This document shows, piece after piece, positions 34,391 through 43,675 of a stretch of 64,000 nucleotides of DNA. Position numbers and translations under genes: made by a program. The notes under the pieces are model-generated. The model had not been told where the DNA came from. It searched no databases and saw nothing but the letters and a program-made list of their open reading frames with translations. Location: positions 1 to 64,000 of the forward strand of contig NZ_WBVO01000003.1 in NCBI RefSeq assembly GCF_008933115.1, given 5' to 3'. The stretch's first letter is position 1. Every line of letters begins with the position of its first letter. This stretch comes from Phaeocystidibacter luteus (GTDB taxonomy: Bacteria; Bacteroidota; Bacteroidia; Flavobacteriales; Schleiferiaceae).

Positions 34391-34785
34391 TATCGGATGA
34401 GTACTACGCTTCCTCGTTCATCGATGCTCACAATACGCTCTTGGGATGGCGTTTCATATCGAGCTACGAGTCTCCAGAGGTATACACCTTCTTTCAAGGT
34501 CTGTCCGTCGTAGTATCCGTTGAATGCTTCAGATGGGTCAAGCGATTCGTAAACCAAGCGTCCCCAACGGTCATAAATACGTAGGTGGTAGCTTACTGGG
34601 TTACAGTTTTCGGAAACAACTACCGGGAATAGGTCATTCACACCATCACCATTCGGGGTGAAAGCGTTAGCCGCATATACAGCGCAACCGTCGTAATTCG
34701 CCACCTGCTGAGCCGATAGGTCGCCCGCAAACAGTAGCAATGCGAAGGTGAATAATCCGAGTATGTTCTTTCTTATTGACTTCAT
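34390..34785 (-). CDS. Stand-alone T9SS type B (gliding-motility CTD) protein
   Basis: 131 residues: signal peptide (1-25, ending LSAQ) and then almost only a CHU_C / type B sorting domain (AANAFTPNGDGVNDLFPV, YHLRIYDRWGRLVYES, GYYDGQTLKEGVYLW). Type B domains normally form the last ~90 residues of very large secreted proteins; here there is no passenger. It is coupled to the DUF2141 gene and preceded by a TATATTTG box. Could be a remnant of a larger gene or a genuine mini-protein that uses or competes for the T9SS. Confidence 0.9.
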   Translation of the reverse strand: MKSIRKNILGLFTFALLLFAGDLSAQQVANYDGCAVYAANAFTPNGDGVNDLFPVVVSENCNPVSYHLRIYDRWGRLVYESLDPSEAFNGYYDGQTLKEGVYLWRLVARYETPSQERIVSIDERGSVVLIR

Positions 34786-34792
34786 CTCAAAG

Positions 34793-34800
34793 CAAATATA
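34793..34800 (-). promoter_or_regulatory. -7 element of type B CTD / DUF2141 operon
   Basis: TATATTTG on the minus strand, 7 nt before the ATG, implying a very short leader. Confidence 0.45.
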
Positions 34801-34884
34801 GCTTTTTACCTCAATAGACCTAATCTAAAATGTGTACGACCTTTCTGAATTTAGTGAAATGCGCTTTCTGATGAACTAACGATT

Positions 34885-36081
34885 TTAGTCAAAGTCCAAA
34901 GTGAGCTTAAATCGCAACACCCTGCCATTCCCGGCATCGCACACATAAAGTATCTCATTGTAATACGCCAAACCGCGAGGTTCGTTGAAGTTCGTCAAGC
35001 CTATGCCAGTGCCTCCAAAACTGGCAATGGCATACTTCGTTTCTCCAGAAGCTGGGGGAGGAGGAACACCTTCTAATCCGTTAGCTGTGAACTGGTAGAT
35101 AGAATCTGTATTTGCATCACTTACAAAGATGTAACGACTTTCATCTCCAGCCACAGTTACGCCCATCGGATCGGTGAACTTACCTGGCTCATTCAAGTAG
35201 CCGTCGGATACCGGATCTGGACCATAAATAACCGGACGATATTCCGCACCAAAGTCCGATTCAATGAACTCAATGCGTTGAACTTTCAAGAGGTTATTGG
35301 GGTCTCTACTGGTGAAGAAAAAGTCCGGACTGTTACTCGCGCTGAATTGCGGGGCCTTTGTCAAAGTGGAAATGTCAAACGGATCTTTGAAGTAGTCGTT
35401 GAACAAGCCGCTAGAGGTTTGCACGGAAATCGGACTTAAGTAATCGTCGTCATTAGAGAAGATGATGACGGCATCATCCGGACCTTGGTTCGCGTTGTTC
35501 GGACTTGGCCCTTGGCGAGTGACATAGTATTGGTTGTTTCGCGTAGGGTTGACGTTATCTCCCATCACAGCAATGCCATTGAAGGTCACTTGTGCATCGG
35601 TAGAGGAGAAGCTGTTCTTGAAATAGAAGGGGTGAACGATGGTGTTCACAATTTCAGCATGATCTAAGCCATAACCCGAATTGCCCAATTGGTCGATTCT
35701 GTAAATGGCAGATAGGCTGTAAGCGATTCCATTCACAACCGTGTCTTTCGTTCCGATTGCGAGCAAGTCAAAGCTTCTGTCTTGCGTAACGAATTTCAAA
35801 CCTGGAACGCTAAAGCGACCTTGTTCGCGGCCCGATTCATCGAGACAAATAATCTCTTCTGTGAGCTCGTCGGCTACGTAGATGAGTTCATCAAATCCGG
35901 CTACAATTGAAACCGGGCGTCCAAAGTTGTTGAGCGCGGGTTGAATAGGCACATAGGCGATATCCCGAGTAGAGAACTCTGGGACCTCAATGAAATCGAG
36001 ATCGGTTTTCTCACCAAAATAGTCTTCACATGAAACAAGCGTGAAGGCGAGAGCGATAACTAAAAGCTTGAATACTCTCAT
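34885..36081 (-). CDS. NHL-repeat-like lipoprotein
   Basis: 398 residues. Lipoprotein signal ends in LVSC (Cys19). Repeats typical of NHL/beta-propeller proteins are visible: GRPVSIVAGFDELIYVADELTEEI, DPMGVTVAGDESRYIFVSDANTDSIYQF and NEPRGLAYYNEILYVCDAGNGRVLRF. Probably anchored in the outer membrane. Its start overlaps the stop of the PorV-like gene (ATGA); it is the last gene of the 47-35 kb block. A binding or scaffold role next to the TonB receptor is inferred; function not known. Confidence 0.85.
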   Translation of the reverse strand: MRVFKLLVIALAFTLVSCEDYFGEKTDLDFIEVPEFSTRDIAYVPIQPALNNFGRPVSIVAGFDELIYVADELTEEIICLDESGREQGRFSVPGLKFVTQDRSFDLLAIGTKDTVVNGIAYSLSAIYRIDQLGNSGYGLDHAEIVNTIVHPFYFKNSFSSTDAQVTFNGIAVMGDNVNPTRNNQYYVTRQGPSPNNANQGPDDAVIIFSNDDDYLSPISVQTSSGLFNDYFKDPFDISTLTKAPQFSASNSPDFFFTSRDPNNLLKVQRIEFIESDFGAEYRPVIYGPDPVSDGYLNEPGKFTDPMGVTVAGDESRYIFVSDANTDSIYQFTANGLEGVPPPPASGETKYAIASFGGTGIGLTNFNEPRGLAYYNEILYVCDAGNGRVLRFKLTLDFD

Positions 36082-37082
36082 TCTCGTAGGTCTTTATTCA
36101 ATTCAATACGGATTCCAATATTCTGTTGGAATCCAAGATGATTCGTCGGATTGATGCTGTAATCGAAATACACAGGGTGACCACCCATTGGGTAGCGAAC
36201 GCCCATTCCGAACGTTGGCCAGCTTTGTCCTGTTACATTGATCTTATACCCAGCGCGAACCGCCAAGATTCGCATGTATTCATATTCAATTCCCAAACGG
36301 TAATTTTCCGCGTTGTCGTTCGGGTGATTCAACTGAATCGCGGTCAAGATTCGGTGTCGATCTTCCTCGTAAGGTACCATCGACACACCAAGGCTGAATA
36401 CGTTTGGTAAAGTGTTGTCTTCCAAATTCCCAGATTGCAATCTGTTGAACCCAGAGGCGATGTAAGTTCCCGAAAGCGATGAGTTACCTCCGAAGTTTCT
36501 TACCAAGACAGAGAATTGAAGTTCCTTCCAATCCGTTTGGTACAAGAAGCCGACATCAACAGCCGCGGTGTGGTTGTAGTAATCGGCTAGCTGCTCAAAG
36601 ATGTACTTCAAGGTTACTCCGATTTCAAACTGGCTGCTCAACTGACGCGCATAGCTGATACCCACGCTGGCGTTATTTGCATAGAAGATTCTGCCTGTGC
36701 CGTTTGGCTGAAATTCCGTTCTCTCTTCCAATGCTCCGCTGTTCAACATGTTGAACGAAGCGCCGATGGAACTTGCATCATCGATAGGGAAAATACCAGA
36801 AAGCCAGCTCTGATTGATTCCACCTCCAATGAAGTAGTGGCTCAATGAAATGGCCGTGGCATCGAGGTTGGTCATTCCCGCTGGATTGTGGTAAATGGCA
36901 TAAGCATCTCCACTTAATGCTGTGGATGCTCCACCGAGTGCTTGGGAACGTGGACTCATATCATTCTTGAGGAAACTCAAGGCAGATAGACCCGCTCTCT
37001 CTCCACCGTAAGTAGGCAGGAGCTGAGCTTGAGCAAGTGCTCCGCTCAATACCAATAGTAGTATGTATGTGGTCTTCTTCAT
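36078..37082 (-). CDS. PorV/PorQ family outer-membrane protein
   Basis: 334 residues with a signal peptide (ending AQAQ) and a barrel starting with SQALGGASTALSGDAYAIYHNPAGM, the PorV/PorQ family signature. PorV is the T9SS shuttle that carries cargo to the attachment complex; PorQ-type relatives also occur. Whether this one serves the general T9SS or only the locus cargo is unknown. It lies 2 nt after the TonB receptor gene and overlaps the NHL lipoprotein gene. Confidence 0.9.
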   Translation of the reverse strand: MKKTTYILLLVLSGALAQAQLLPTYGGERAGLSALSFLKNDMSPRSQALGGASTALSGDAYAIYHNPAGMTNLDATAISLSHYFIGGGINQSWLSGIFPIDDASSIGASFNMLNSGALEERTEFQPNGTGRIFYANNASVGISYARQLSSQFEIGVTLKYIFEQLADYYNHTAAVDVGFLYQTDWKELQFSVLVRNFGGNSSLSGTYIASGFNRLQSGNLEDNTLPNVFSLGVSMVPYEEDRHRILTAIQLNHPNDNAENYRLGIEYEYMRILAVRAGYKINVTGQSWPTFGMGVRYPMGGHPVYFDYSINPTNHLGFQQNIGIRIELNKDLRE

Positions 37083-37084
37083 GA

Positions 37085-39922
37085 TTAAAATCTGAATCCT
37101 ATTCCGTACAAAATTTGACGTGGCGCGAGATAGCGTGCTGGGTTGCGCGGGTCAACTCCCGATTCCTGCGGACCGTTGTATTGAGGTCTAGGATCTCTCC
37201 AAGTGTTTGGCACATCATCGCCGTATTCATACGCTCTACCCGTAACCGGGTTGATGATTTGTGCGTTGTTCCAATCCAATAGGTTTCTAACCTCAAGCGA
37301 GAAGGTGAGTCCAGAGCCCGATTTCTTATCTGTAAAGAGGGTGTAGCTCAACTTCAAATCACTTGTAATCCATGGCGTTGCTCGCTCCTGCAAGTACTGG
37401 TCATTTAGCACTTCGTACTCGGGACGACCCAAATCGTTCTCGCCAATTTTTTCTTGTGGAGTGTATCTGAATCCAGATGAGTAACCAAATTGTAAGAAGG
37501 CTTCAAAGCCGTTGAGGTTCATCCCCAAGATTCGCATGGTAGAGTCTGGCGCGAACACGGTTCCCAAGTTCACATTCCAAGGTCTGTCCCAAGCCAAGAA
37601 TTGTTCTCTCGTCAAGGCTACCTCTCCGTTTTGCTCAATCTGAAGGGAAGATTCTCTCGCGGAGTTCGACTTACCGCGCGCCTGCTGGTACGATACGTTT
37701 CCAAATACGCGGAAGTGCTTTCCAATTCGGTAGTTCGCACCCAATTCAACACCAACTACTTTCGCGTAGTCTTGGTTGATGTACATGGTCTTCGTTACTG
37801 GTCGGCCCGTTTGGTCTTCCACAATTACTCGGCGAGAGACAATGTAGTCGAAGCGGTTGTTGTTGTACGCTGCAACTGTAAATCCAAAGTTCTTGGTTAC
37901 CGCAGCTTTGTAGCCTACCTCGTAACTCACGTTTACTTCTGGGTCCAAGTCTGGATTACCCAAGAAGCTCAGGAACGACCTGTCTTGATACACTGGATCA
38001 AGACCCGCATACATAAAGCGAGGGTGCGGCAAGCGCATGCTGTGTCCGTAGTTGAAGTACAACACATTGTTTGCTGTAACCGGGAAGCTCACATTGATTC
38101 TAGGAAGCAATCTTGCCTTCCAACGCAATCCCGCGAATCCCACGGTTTTGTCCATGTAGTCTTCACGTACCTGGTCGATAACCGGCGCATTCGGGTCAGC
38201 TACAGCGTCATCAGCAAACTTGCCAGGCGCCCAATAATTCATACGAACACCAATGGAAGCGATGATTCCTTTGTAGGTGATTTTATCTTGAACGAAGATG
38301 CCACCGCGAACCGGATTTACCTTCCAAATGTCGTTGCTAGAACCAATGGATATAGATGGGGTGGTCAACGTATCGTTAATGATAATCGGAGCTCCTACCC
38401 AAGGGCGAGTTACATCCACCCATTGGTACTCGTTGAATACATTCTCAATACCCATGCTCACTTCGTGAACCTTGCTTTCTGGAATCCAATGCGCTTTTGC
38501 ACGAATGGTGTATTCTTCCGCGTAGTGGTCGTGCCATGTTGGAGTGATTCCTCCGTTGTTTACGAGGCCGTCGCCAGGACGAACGAAGAAAATTCCCGAA
38601 GGGTCATCAGGATTAAACACGCCTACCGGATAGGTGATGATATTGTCTTCATCCAAAATTCGGTCGACCGTTGGCGTTCTAAACTCACGTCCGTTAGCGT
38701 CTGCACGAAGGTTGGTGAATAGTCTACCCAAGCTCACGTTCAATCCCCACTGCTTGCTCAATATCTGATTGATGTTGATGGCCGTAAGGTTACTGTGGTG
38801 GGTGTAGGTTGTCGCGTTGTCGAGGTTGTTGCTGCGCTCGTATTGATAGCCCGGGGTAAGAATCGCATCGAAGCCTACAATTTGAAGGGAGCGCGTATTC
38901 TGGTTGATATTCAGGGAGTGCTGATTGGTCAGCGTAATCTTCGTTCCCGGACGAACGGCCCAAGCGAGCTTTAGTGTGTGAGTCCAAGCATTGGTTTGAC
39001 GAGGAGCCCAAAGCTCAGGATTGCCAGTAAAGAGCGATGATTGCAATTGGCTAGCCTGATTGGGGAAGTACTCATCCGTCAGGTTCATGGTTACGTTGTT
39101 GAACATCGTGACCTTCTTATCCGTGCCTGGAATTGGAAAGCCGAACGTCAATTCAGCAATATCTGTATTGAAGGATGTTGCCGCGTTTGGATCAAACAAA
39201 TGGTCGGTTTGAAAGCGGCCACTGATCGCAAATTTGTCGCCAGCCTCTCGAATCTTGGTGTTGATGACACCAGAAGAGCCTCCACCGAATTCGGCGCCAG
39301 CGCCACCTGTGATTACATCGATTGAGGAAACGGAACTCGAGGCGACATTCACACCAAATCCAGTGCCGGCGAGGGGGTCTTGGGCAGAAATTCCATCGAC
39401 GATGTATTCTGTTTCGTACACACGAGCACCGCGAATTTGCAGGCCGTCCTGCGTCTTCGTAATACCCGCTTGCATGGCTACGACTTCCTGAACGTCGCGG
39501 ACGTTCATTTGGGAAATCTCGGTCTGACGAATGGTAATCTCCGACCCTGCAACTTCTAGGTCTACCTGGTTCTTTTGACCGATTACGGTAACTTCTTCGA
39601 GTACGTCCCGAGATCCTTCCATCCTGAAGTTGATCTCAGTTTCCTCGCCAGCGGTAACGGTCACCCCGTTAATTTGCTGAGTTCCATATCCCAAGATTTC
39701 AACCTTCACGCTGTAATCTCCCGGAGGTACGTCTTCAATATTGAATTGGCCACTGAATGAAGTGACTTGTGCAAAGTAGGTTCCGACAACGCGCACGCCA
39801 GCCTGGAAGATTGGCTCTCCCGTTTCGGCATCGATTACTTGTCCTTTGATGGAACCTGTTTCGTCCTGTGCCCACAAGGCGGTTGAGAACACGAACGCTA
39901 TGCTCAGTAGTAGTGCTCTCAT
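37085..39922 (-). CDS. TonB-dependent receptor with carboxypeptidase-regulatory-like domain
   Basis: 945 residues from ATG 39922 (signal peptide ending LWAQ). N-terminal CarboxypepD_reg-like domain (GSIKGQVIDAETGEPI, about 25-110), plug domain (QEVVAMQAGITK, VYETEYIVDGISAQDPL), then a 22-strand barrel ending in ILYGIGFRF with a terminal Phe. It lacks a SusD-type partner nearby, so it is not a typical PUL receptor. Substrate unknown; the neighbours suggest products of extracellular phosphoester or nucleic acid cleavage. The start is 1 nt after the upstream stop. Confidence 0.93.
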   Translation of the reverse strand: MRALLLSIAFVFSTALWAQDETGSIKGQVIDAETGEPIFQAGVRVVGTYFAQVTSFSGQFNIEDVPPGDYSVKVEILGYGTQQINGVTVTAGEETEINFRMEGSRDVLEEVTVIGQKNQVDLEVAGSEITIRQTEISQMNVRDVQEVVAMQAGITKTQDGLQIRGARVYETEYIVDGISAQDPLAGTGFGVNVASSSVSSIDVITGGAGAEFGGGSSGVINTKIREAGDKFAISGRFQTDHLFDPNAATSFNTDIAELTFGFPIPGTDKKVTMFNNVTMNLTDEYFPNQASQLQSSLFTGNPELWAPRQTNAWTHTLKLAWAVRPGTKITLTNQHSLNINQNTRSLQIVGFDAILTPGYQYERSNNLDNATTYTHHSNLTAININQILSKQWGLNVSLGRLFTNLRADANGREFRTPTVDRILDEDNIITYPVGVFNPDDPSGIFFVRPGDGLVNNGGITPTWHDHYAEEYTIRAKAHWIPESKVHEVSMGIENVFNEYQWVDVTRPWVGAPIIINDTLTTPSISIGSSNDIWKVNPVRGGIFVQDKITYKGIIASIGVRMNYWAPGKFADDAVADPNAPVIDQVREDYMDKTVGFAGLRWKARLLPRINVSFPVTANNVLYFNYGHSMRLPHPRFMYAGLDPVYQDRSFLSFLGNPDLDPEVNVSYEVGYKAAVTKNFGFTVAAYNNNRFDYIVSRRVIVEDQTGRPVTKTMYINQDYAKVVGVELGANYRIGKHFRVFGNVSYQQARGKSNSARESSLQIEQNGEVALTREQFLAWDRPWNVNLGTVFAPDSTMRILGMNLNGFEAFLQFGYSSGFRYTPQEKIGENDLGRPEYEVLNDQYLQERATPWITSDLKLSYTLFTDKKSGSGLTFSLEVRNLLDWNNAQIINPVTGRAYEYGDDVPNTWRDPRPQYNGPQESGVDPRNPARYLAPRQILYGIGFRF

Positions 39923-39923
39923 T

Positions 39924-41354
39924 TTACCAGTCGAAATCATTGGTTAATATTTCGTCGATGAGGTTTTCCACATCCTGCGGAGTTCGGTTGAAACGCCACA
40001 ATTCCATGGAGAATAGTACTTGCGATACATTCCCGCTAAATCTTCTGCGCACCCCTACGAGGTTATCTCCTTGCCATCCACTCAATGGAGTGAGCTCGGT
40101 GCGGTAGTAGTTTTCTGCATCGGCAGATTTCACGATAGGTGTAATTCCTACTAATACGTTGTTGGATTGCAACAGTGGATAGGTTGCCGAATCCGTTACC
40201 GGATAGGTCGCACTATCTGGGTAAACACGTACGAGTCCAGAACTTCTTACCACATCAGTCATCGGGTAGGTTCCGACAATGCCTGATAGGTCTGAAAGCG
40301 TTCCAAATGAAGTGGTCACCAAGATTTTCTTTCCCGCATCTGTGTATTCCTGGACCGCAGGGCCCATCAAGGCAAGTAGAGGACCGGTCTGACCTGTCGC
40401 CTGATTTTGGAATACCTGTGCGTCGGAATGAATAAACAGGCGGTCGTATTGTTTCAATATATGGTTGACGGTTGGCGACCAGAAGGCAGGCTGTAGTTCG
40501 CCGCCATTGATGCCGTAGTCGAGAAAGTCGTAGTTGATATTCAAGTTTGAGAGAATCGTAGCATATTGACTCGTCACACTTGAACTCTGTCCGCTCACAA
40601 CGAGCAGGTCGGATGTAGGCAAAACGAGGGTTACCGCGTCGGCTGTATCCACTTCGGAATAGCTGTTGGCAATATCCTTTGTTCTGAGGTACATGGTGTT
40701 GGTTCCTCCAGCTTCGAGTCCGTCTATGGTCATCGATTGTGGAGAGTTGTCGTTGGCGAAGTACACTTCGGCCGTAGTTGGTCCCGATGGGGTGTTCGGG
40801 TCGAGCACAAAGGTTAGAAGCTTTTGATTCGGTGGAATTTGGTACCAAGTACCGTTGTTGAATCGCACTTCGGCTTCAATGATGGTTTCGTCCCCATCTT
40901 GGTCGGTAGCATTCCATCTGTACGTAGCTACGCCGATGGATGTTCCTTTTGTTTGAACGTCGGTATCGATTTCAGAAACCGGCGGTGTGTTTTTAAGCGG
41001 AATACGCAAGTCGGCTGGTGATGGATCACGGAGTGAGTCGTTGTCTAGCGCTCTCACATAAAGGTTGATGTCAACCGAATCCTGTCCAGCGGGGATATCG
41101 AATTGGAAAGTGCTGTCCTGGAGAGTAGTAAATCCCCAGTTTTGGTTGTCGAGGCTAACTTCATAACCAACAACGTAACCGTCTTTATCAGTTCCGTACC
41201 AACTCAATCGAACAACAGAGTTCAATCGGTTTTCTCCAACCAAGTTTATTTCCTCCACGGAAATCTTGGTTTGAGGCGGGGTGTTGGCCACCGGTTCACC
41301 TTCGTCGCATCCAAAGAGGAATGCCAGTGAAGAAAGGAGTAACAGTCTTTTCAT
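39924..41354 (-). CDS. Large lipoprotein with fibronectin-like domains
   Basis: 476 residues from ATG 41354; lipobox LFGC at about residue 15. Two Ig/fibronectin-type segments (VVRLSWYGTDKDGYVVGYEVSLD; ATYRWNATDQDGDETI) are followed by a Rossmann-like C-terminal half (SDLLVVSGQSSSVTSQYATIL..., KKILVTTSFGTLSD) that looks like a DUF4350/glutamine-amidotransferase-like fold; I do not recognise the family exactly. Preceded by a terminator hairpin (41374-41406) and followed directly by the TonB receptor gene. Confidence 0.8.
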   Translation of the reverse strand: MKRLLLLSSLAFLFGCDEGEPVANTPPQTKISVEEINLVGENRLNSVVRLSWYGTDKDGYVVGYEVSLDNQNWGFTTLQDSTFQFDIPAGQDSVDINLYVRALDNDSLRDPSPADLRIPLKNTPPVSEIDTDVQTKGTSIGVATYRWNATDQDGDETIIEAEVRFNNGTWYQIPPNQKLLTFVLDPNTPSGPTTAEVYFANDNSPQSMTIDGLEAGGTNTMYLRTKDIANSYSEVDTADAVTLVLPTSDLLVVSGQSSSVTSQYATILSNLNINYDFLDYGINGGELQPAFWSPTVNHILKQYDRLFIHSDAQVFQNQATGQTGPLLALMGPAVQEYTDAGKKILVTTSFGTLSDLSGIVGTYPMTDVVRSSGLVRVYPDSATYPVTDSATYPLLQSNNVLVGITPIVKSADAENYYRTELTPLSGWQGDNLVGVRRRFSGNVSQVLFSMELWRFNRTPQDVENLIDEILTNDFDW

Positions 41355-41373
41355 AGGTCGGTATCCCGAGATA

Positions 41374-41406
41374 GAAAAAGAAGGAGGGCACCGAGGCACC
41401 CTCCTT
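41374..41406 (-). terminator. Intrinsic terminator inside the secreted-enzyme/TonB locus
   Basis: On the minus strand, aaggaggg (41406-41399) and ccctcctt (41388-41381) form an 8-bp stem with a 10-nt loop that can partly pair, followed by ctttttct. It lies after the OB-fold protein gene and 20 nt before the next ATG. Confidence 0.8.
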
Positions 41407-41413
41407 TCAAAAT

Positions 41414-43639
41414 TTATTGAGCTACAACGATACGCGCACTGTGAATGCGGTTCTCATTGTCCATAATTCTCATGATGTATGCACCTTCGCGCAATCCTGC
41501 AAGGTTCAATTCAACACGAGAGTCGTTTGTTTTTTGATCGATAATCACACGACCCGAAAGGTCGAATAACTGTACCGCTACAATCTGGCTTCCTTCAAGC
41601 TCCACGTTCAAGCGTCCTGAAGTTGGATTCGGGAACGCGCGCAACTCAGCTTGTGAGTTCCATTCGCGAACTGAGATTGAAGATTGTGGAAGGTCAGTAG
41701 TGTCCAATGTGATGTTAGCTCCGATGAAGTCATCGTTGTTTCTAGGAAGCAAACGGTAGTTTGAGAATCCGTAGAAAAGTACACCGCGAACGGCGTCGAA
41801 GGTCATCGTATCCGCCACAACAATCGCAGGAACTTCCATTTCACCGTCAACTGTTTCATAAACTGTGTCGGTTACGAGCTGAACGTAAAGTGAAGACTGC
41901 GAAGAGCCACTCTGACGACCCGCTAGGATGCGTCCAGATGTTTGACGTGAGGCCCCAACAACGTCTGATACGCTGTAGTCACCAAAGCCCATGTTCTCTT
42001 CGTTGATGGTAAGCTTCTGGTTGTTCGGCAAACGGTATTCTACCAATACACCTTCGTACTTCTCCCAACCAAAGTTGGCTTGAGCAGCGCTGTCGGTTGG
42101 ATCGATAACTGTAGGCTGGATAGTCGCACGGTTTCCAGTAAGCTGGATGTTTGAAACAACTACCTGAGTCATTCCAAAGTTTTCGTTAACCTGACCAGTG
42201 ATGATTACTTCCTCATCGCGGAAGTAGTTGCTGATGCCAGCACCAATACACCATACACCACTCCATTCAGATCCGCCTTCGTCCTGTACGTAGAGGTAGC
42301 CAAGGTCGTGGCGCTTCGTAGAAGCAGTAACGATTCCTCTGAAGGTAACCGTCTGTCCAACAAGTGGAGAGTTTCCGCTTCCGTCCAAAGAGAACTGGAT
42401 GTCAAAGATTTTCAAACCGCCATCGCGCACGAAGTAGTACTCGAAGTTTGGCTCTGCAGCTCCAATTGGAGTAGTCGGGTAGTAAGAGTCGTTTCCTTGG
42501 TCATCCGTAGACTTGATGTAGTAGCGTACCAAAGTTCCATCAGGGTAGTTCGGGATGGTGAACTCGTACTCGTCAGTTGTTCCACCTACAAGGCTCAAAG
42601 GCTGACGTGGGAACTGAGACGGGTCAAGCGTAGTATCGGCAGTGAAGTAAACAAAGGCAGAATCAACAGTACCGTCGAAGTCTGTAATGTTCATCGTCAA
42701 GTCTACCGACTGGTTGCTTGTTGGAATGGCAGGGTCACGGTCAAAGTTGCTGATGTACGGAGGTGCAAAACCTACGTCGTAGTGAGCACTGTCGAACGGA
42801 TTAAGCTCGTATCCGCGAGATCCGCTGTTGAGGAAACATCCGTTTCCGTCGTGGCGAAGGATACCGCTCAAGCTGTTGTAGAAAGTACCTGGAACTGGTG
42901 GGTTAAACGAACCAGTTGCCTGTGGTGAGAATGGGTTTACCGTTTGGTGAGAAGGGAGCTTCTGTGCCAAGAAACGGTCGGATACGTTAATCACGTTTCC
43001 ATTTCCATCAACTACGTTAAAGCTAACACGGCTGTTGCCGCTGAAGTAAATCACCTCTGTAACGGTTACGTTTTGAAGGGTGATGTAGGTGTTCTCCCAC
43101 TGCTCTCCAGTAGTTGGAATGTTCACACGGTTGTTGTCATTCAAGTCAGCCAATGGAACAATTGCAGATGACGGAGCTGTGGTTGAACCAAGAATGGTGA
43201 ATGAGTTTCCATCAATTGGTTCGAGCTGAGTTCCGTTGTTGAATGCATTAACCACACCGGTGAACTCGATGATGTCACCCGGAAGGGCAGTCTCGATGTT
43301 CGGAAGTGGAAGCAAGTTTCCTTGCGCATTCTGATAAGCACCCATAACCTCAATACCTCCAAACGGAGTTGTGCTACCGCCGTTCGCAGTATCAGCAATG
43401 AAAAGGAAAGGACGGTGACCACCTTGAACAGATCCTGAAGCAACTTCAGAAACGTTACCAGGAGTTACAACCACACCACGCGTAGTGATGGTGTCGCCAA
43501 AGTAGGCGCTTGTGTCATTACAGTTTGCCAGGTCGGTCTGACTCACAAACTGGATTTGGTTGATGTCTACATAAGGATACTGCGCTTGGGCCGCGAAGCC
43601 TGCGAAGATCATCATGCAGAGGAGTAGAGCTCTTCTCAT
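41414..43639 (-). CDS. Secreted OB-fold protein with T9SS sorting domain
   Basis: 741 residues from ATG 43639, where the signal peptide MRRALLLCMMIFAGFAAQAQ starts (ATG 43672 is an alternative). Contains two OB-fold-like regions resembling the YhcR nuclease OB domain: GDTITTRGVVVTPGN...GDIIEFTGVV (about 40-150) and GQTVTFRGIVTAST...EEVIITGQV (about 425-500), an Ig-like middle (SFDRDP/NFDRDPAIP region, about 290-400) and a T9SS type A domain (FPNPTSGRLNVEL, EGAYIMRI). In characterised extracellular nucleases such OB domains are fused to the catalytic domain; here the catalytic EEP domain is in a neighbouring gene. Confidence 0.85.
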   Translation of the reverse strand: MRRALLLCMMIFAGFAAQAQYPYVDINQIQFVSQTDLANCNDTSAYFGDTITTRGVVVTPGNVSEVASGSVQGGHRPFLFIADTANGGSTTPFGGIEVMGAYQNAQGNLLPLPNIETALPGDIIEFTGVVNAFNNGTQLEPIDGNSFTILGSTTAPSSAIVPLADLNDNNRVNIPTTGEQWENTYITLQNVTVTEVIYFSGNSRVSFNVVDGNGNVINVSDRFLAQKLPSHQTVNPFSPQATGSFNPPVPGTFYNSLSGILRHDGNGCFLNSGSRGYELNPFDSAHYDVGFAPPYISNFDRDPAIPTSNQSVDLTMNITDFDGTVDSAFVYFTADTTLDPSQFPRQPLSLVGGTTDEYEFTIPNYPDGTLVRYYIKSTDDQGNDSYYPTTPIGAAEPNFEYYFVRDGGLKIFDIQFSLDGSGNSPLVGQTVTFRGIVTASTKRHDLGYLYVQDEGGSEWSGVWCIGAGISNYFRDEEVIITGQVNENFGMTQVVVSNIQLTGNRATIQPTVIDPTDSAAQANFGWEKYEGVLVEYRLPNNQKLTINEENMGFGDYSVSDVVGASRQTSGRILAGRQSGSSQSSLYVQLVTDTVYETVDGEMEVPAIVVADTMTFDAVRGVLFYGFSNYRLLPRNNDDFIGANITLDTTDLPQSSISVREWNSQAELRAFPNPTSGRLNVELEGSQIVAVQLFDLSGRVIIDQKTNDSRVELNLAGLREGAYIMRIMDNENRIHSARIVVAQ

Positions 43640-43675
43640 ACTGTGTGAAGTTTGATGTAGATAATTGGACATGTG

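Noticed and set aside
37601-38722. 373-codon open frame on the plus strand opposite the TonB receptor gene
   Set aside because: Shadow of the receptor gene: Arg/Val-rich translation with no domain, while the minus strand has clear TonB receptor motifs throughout.
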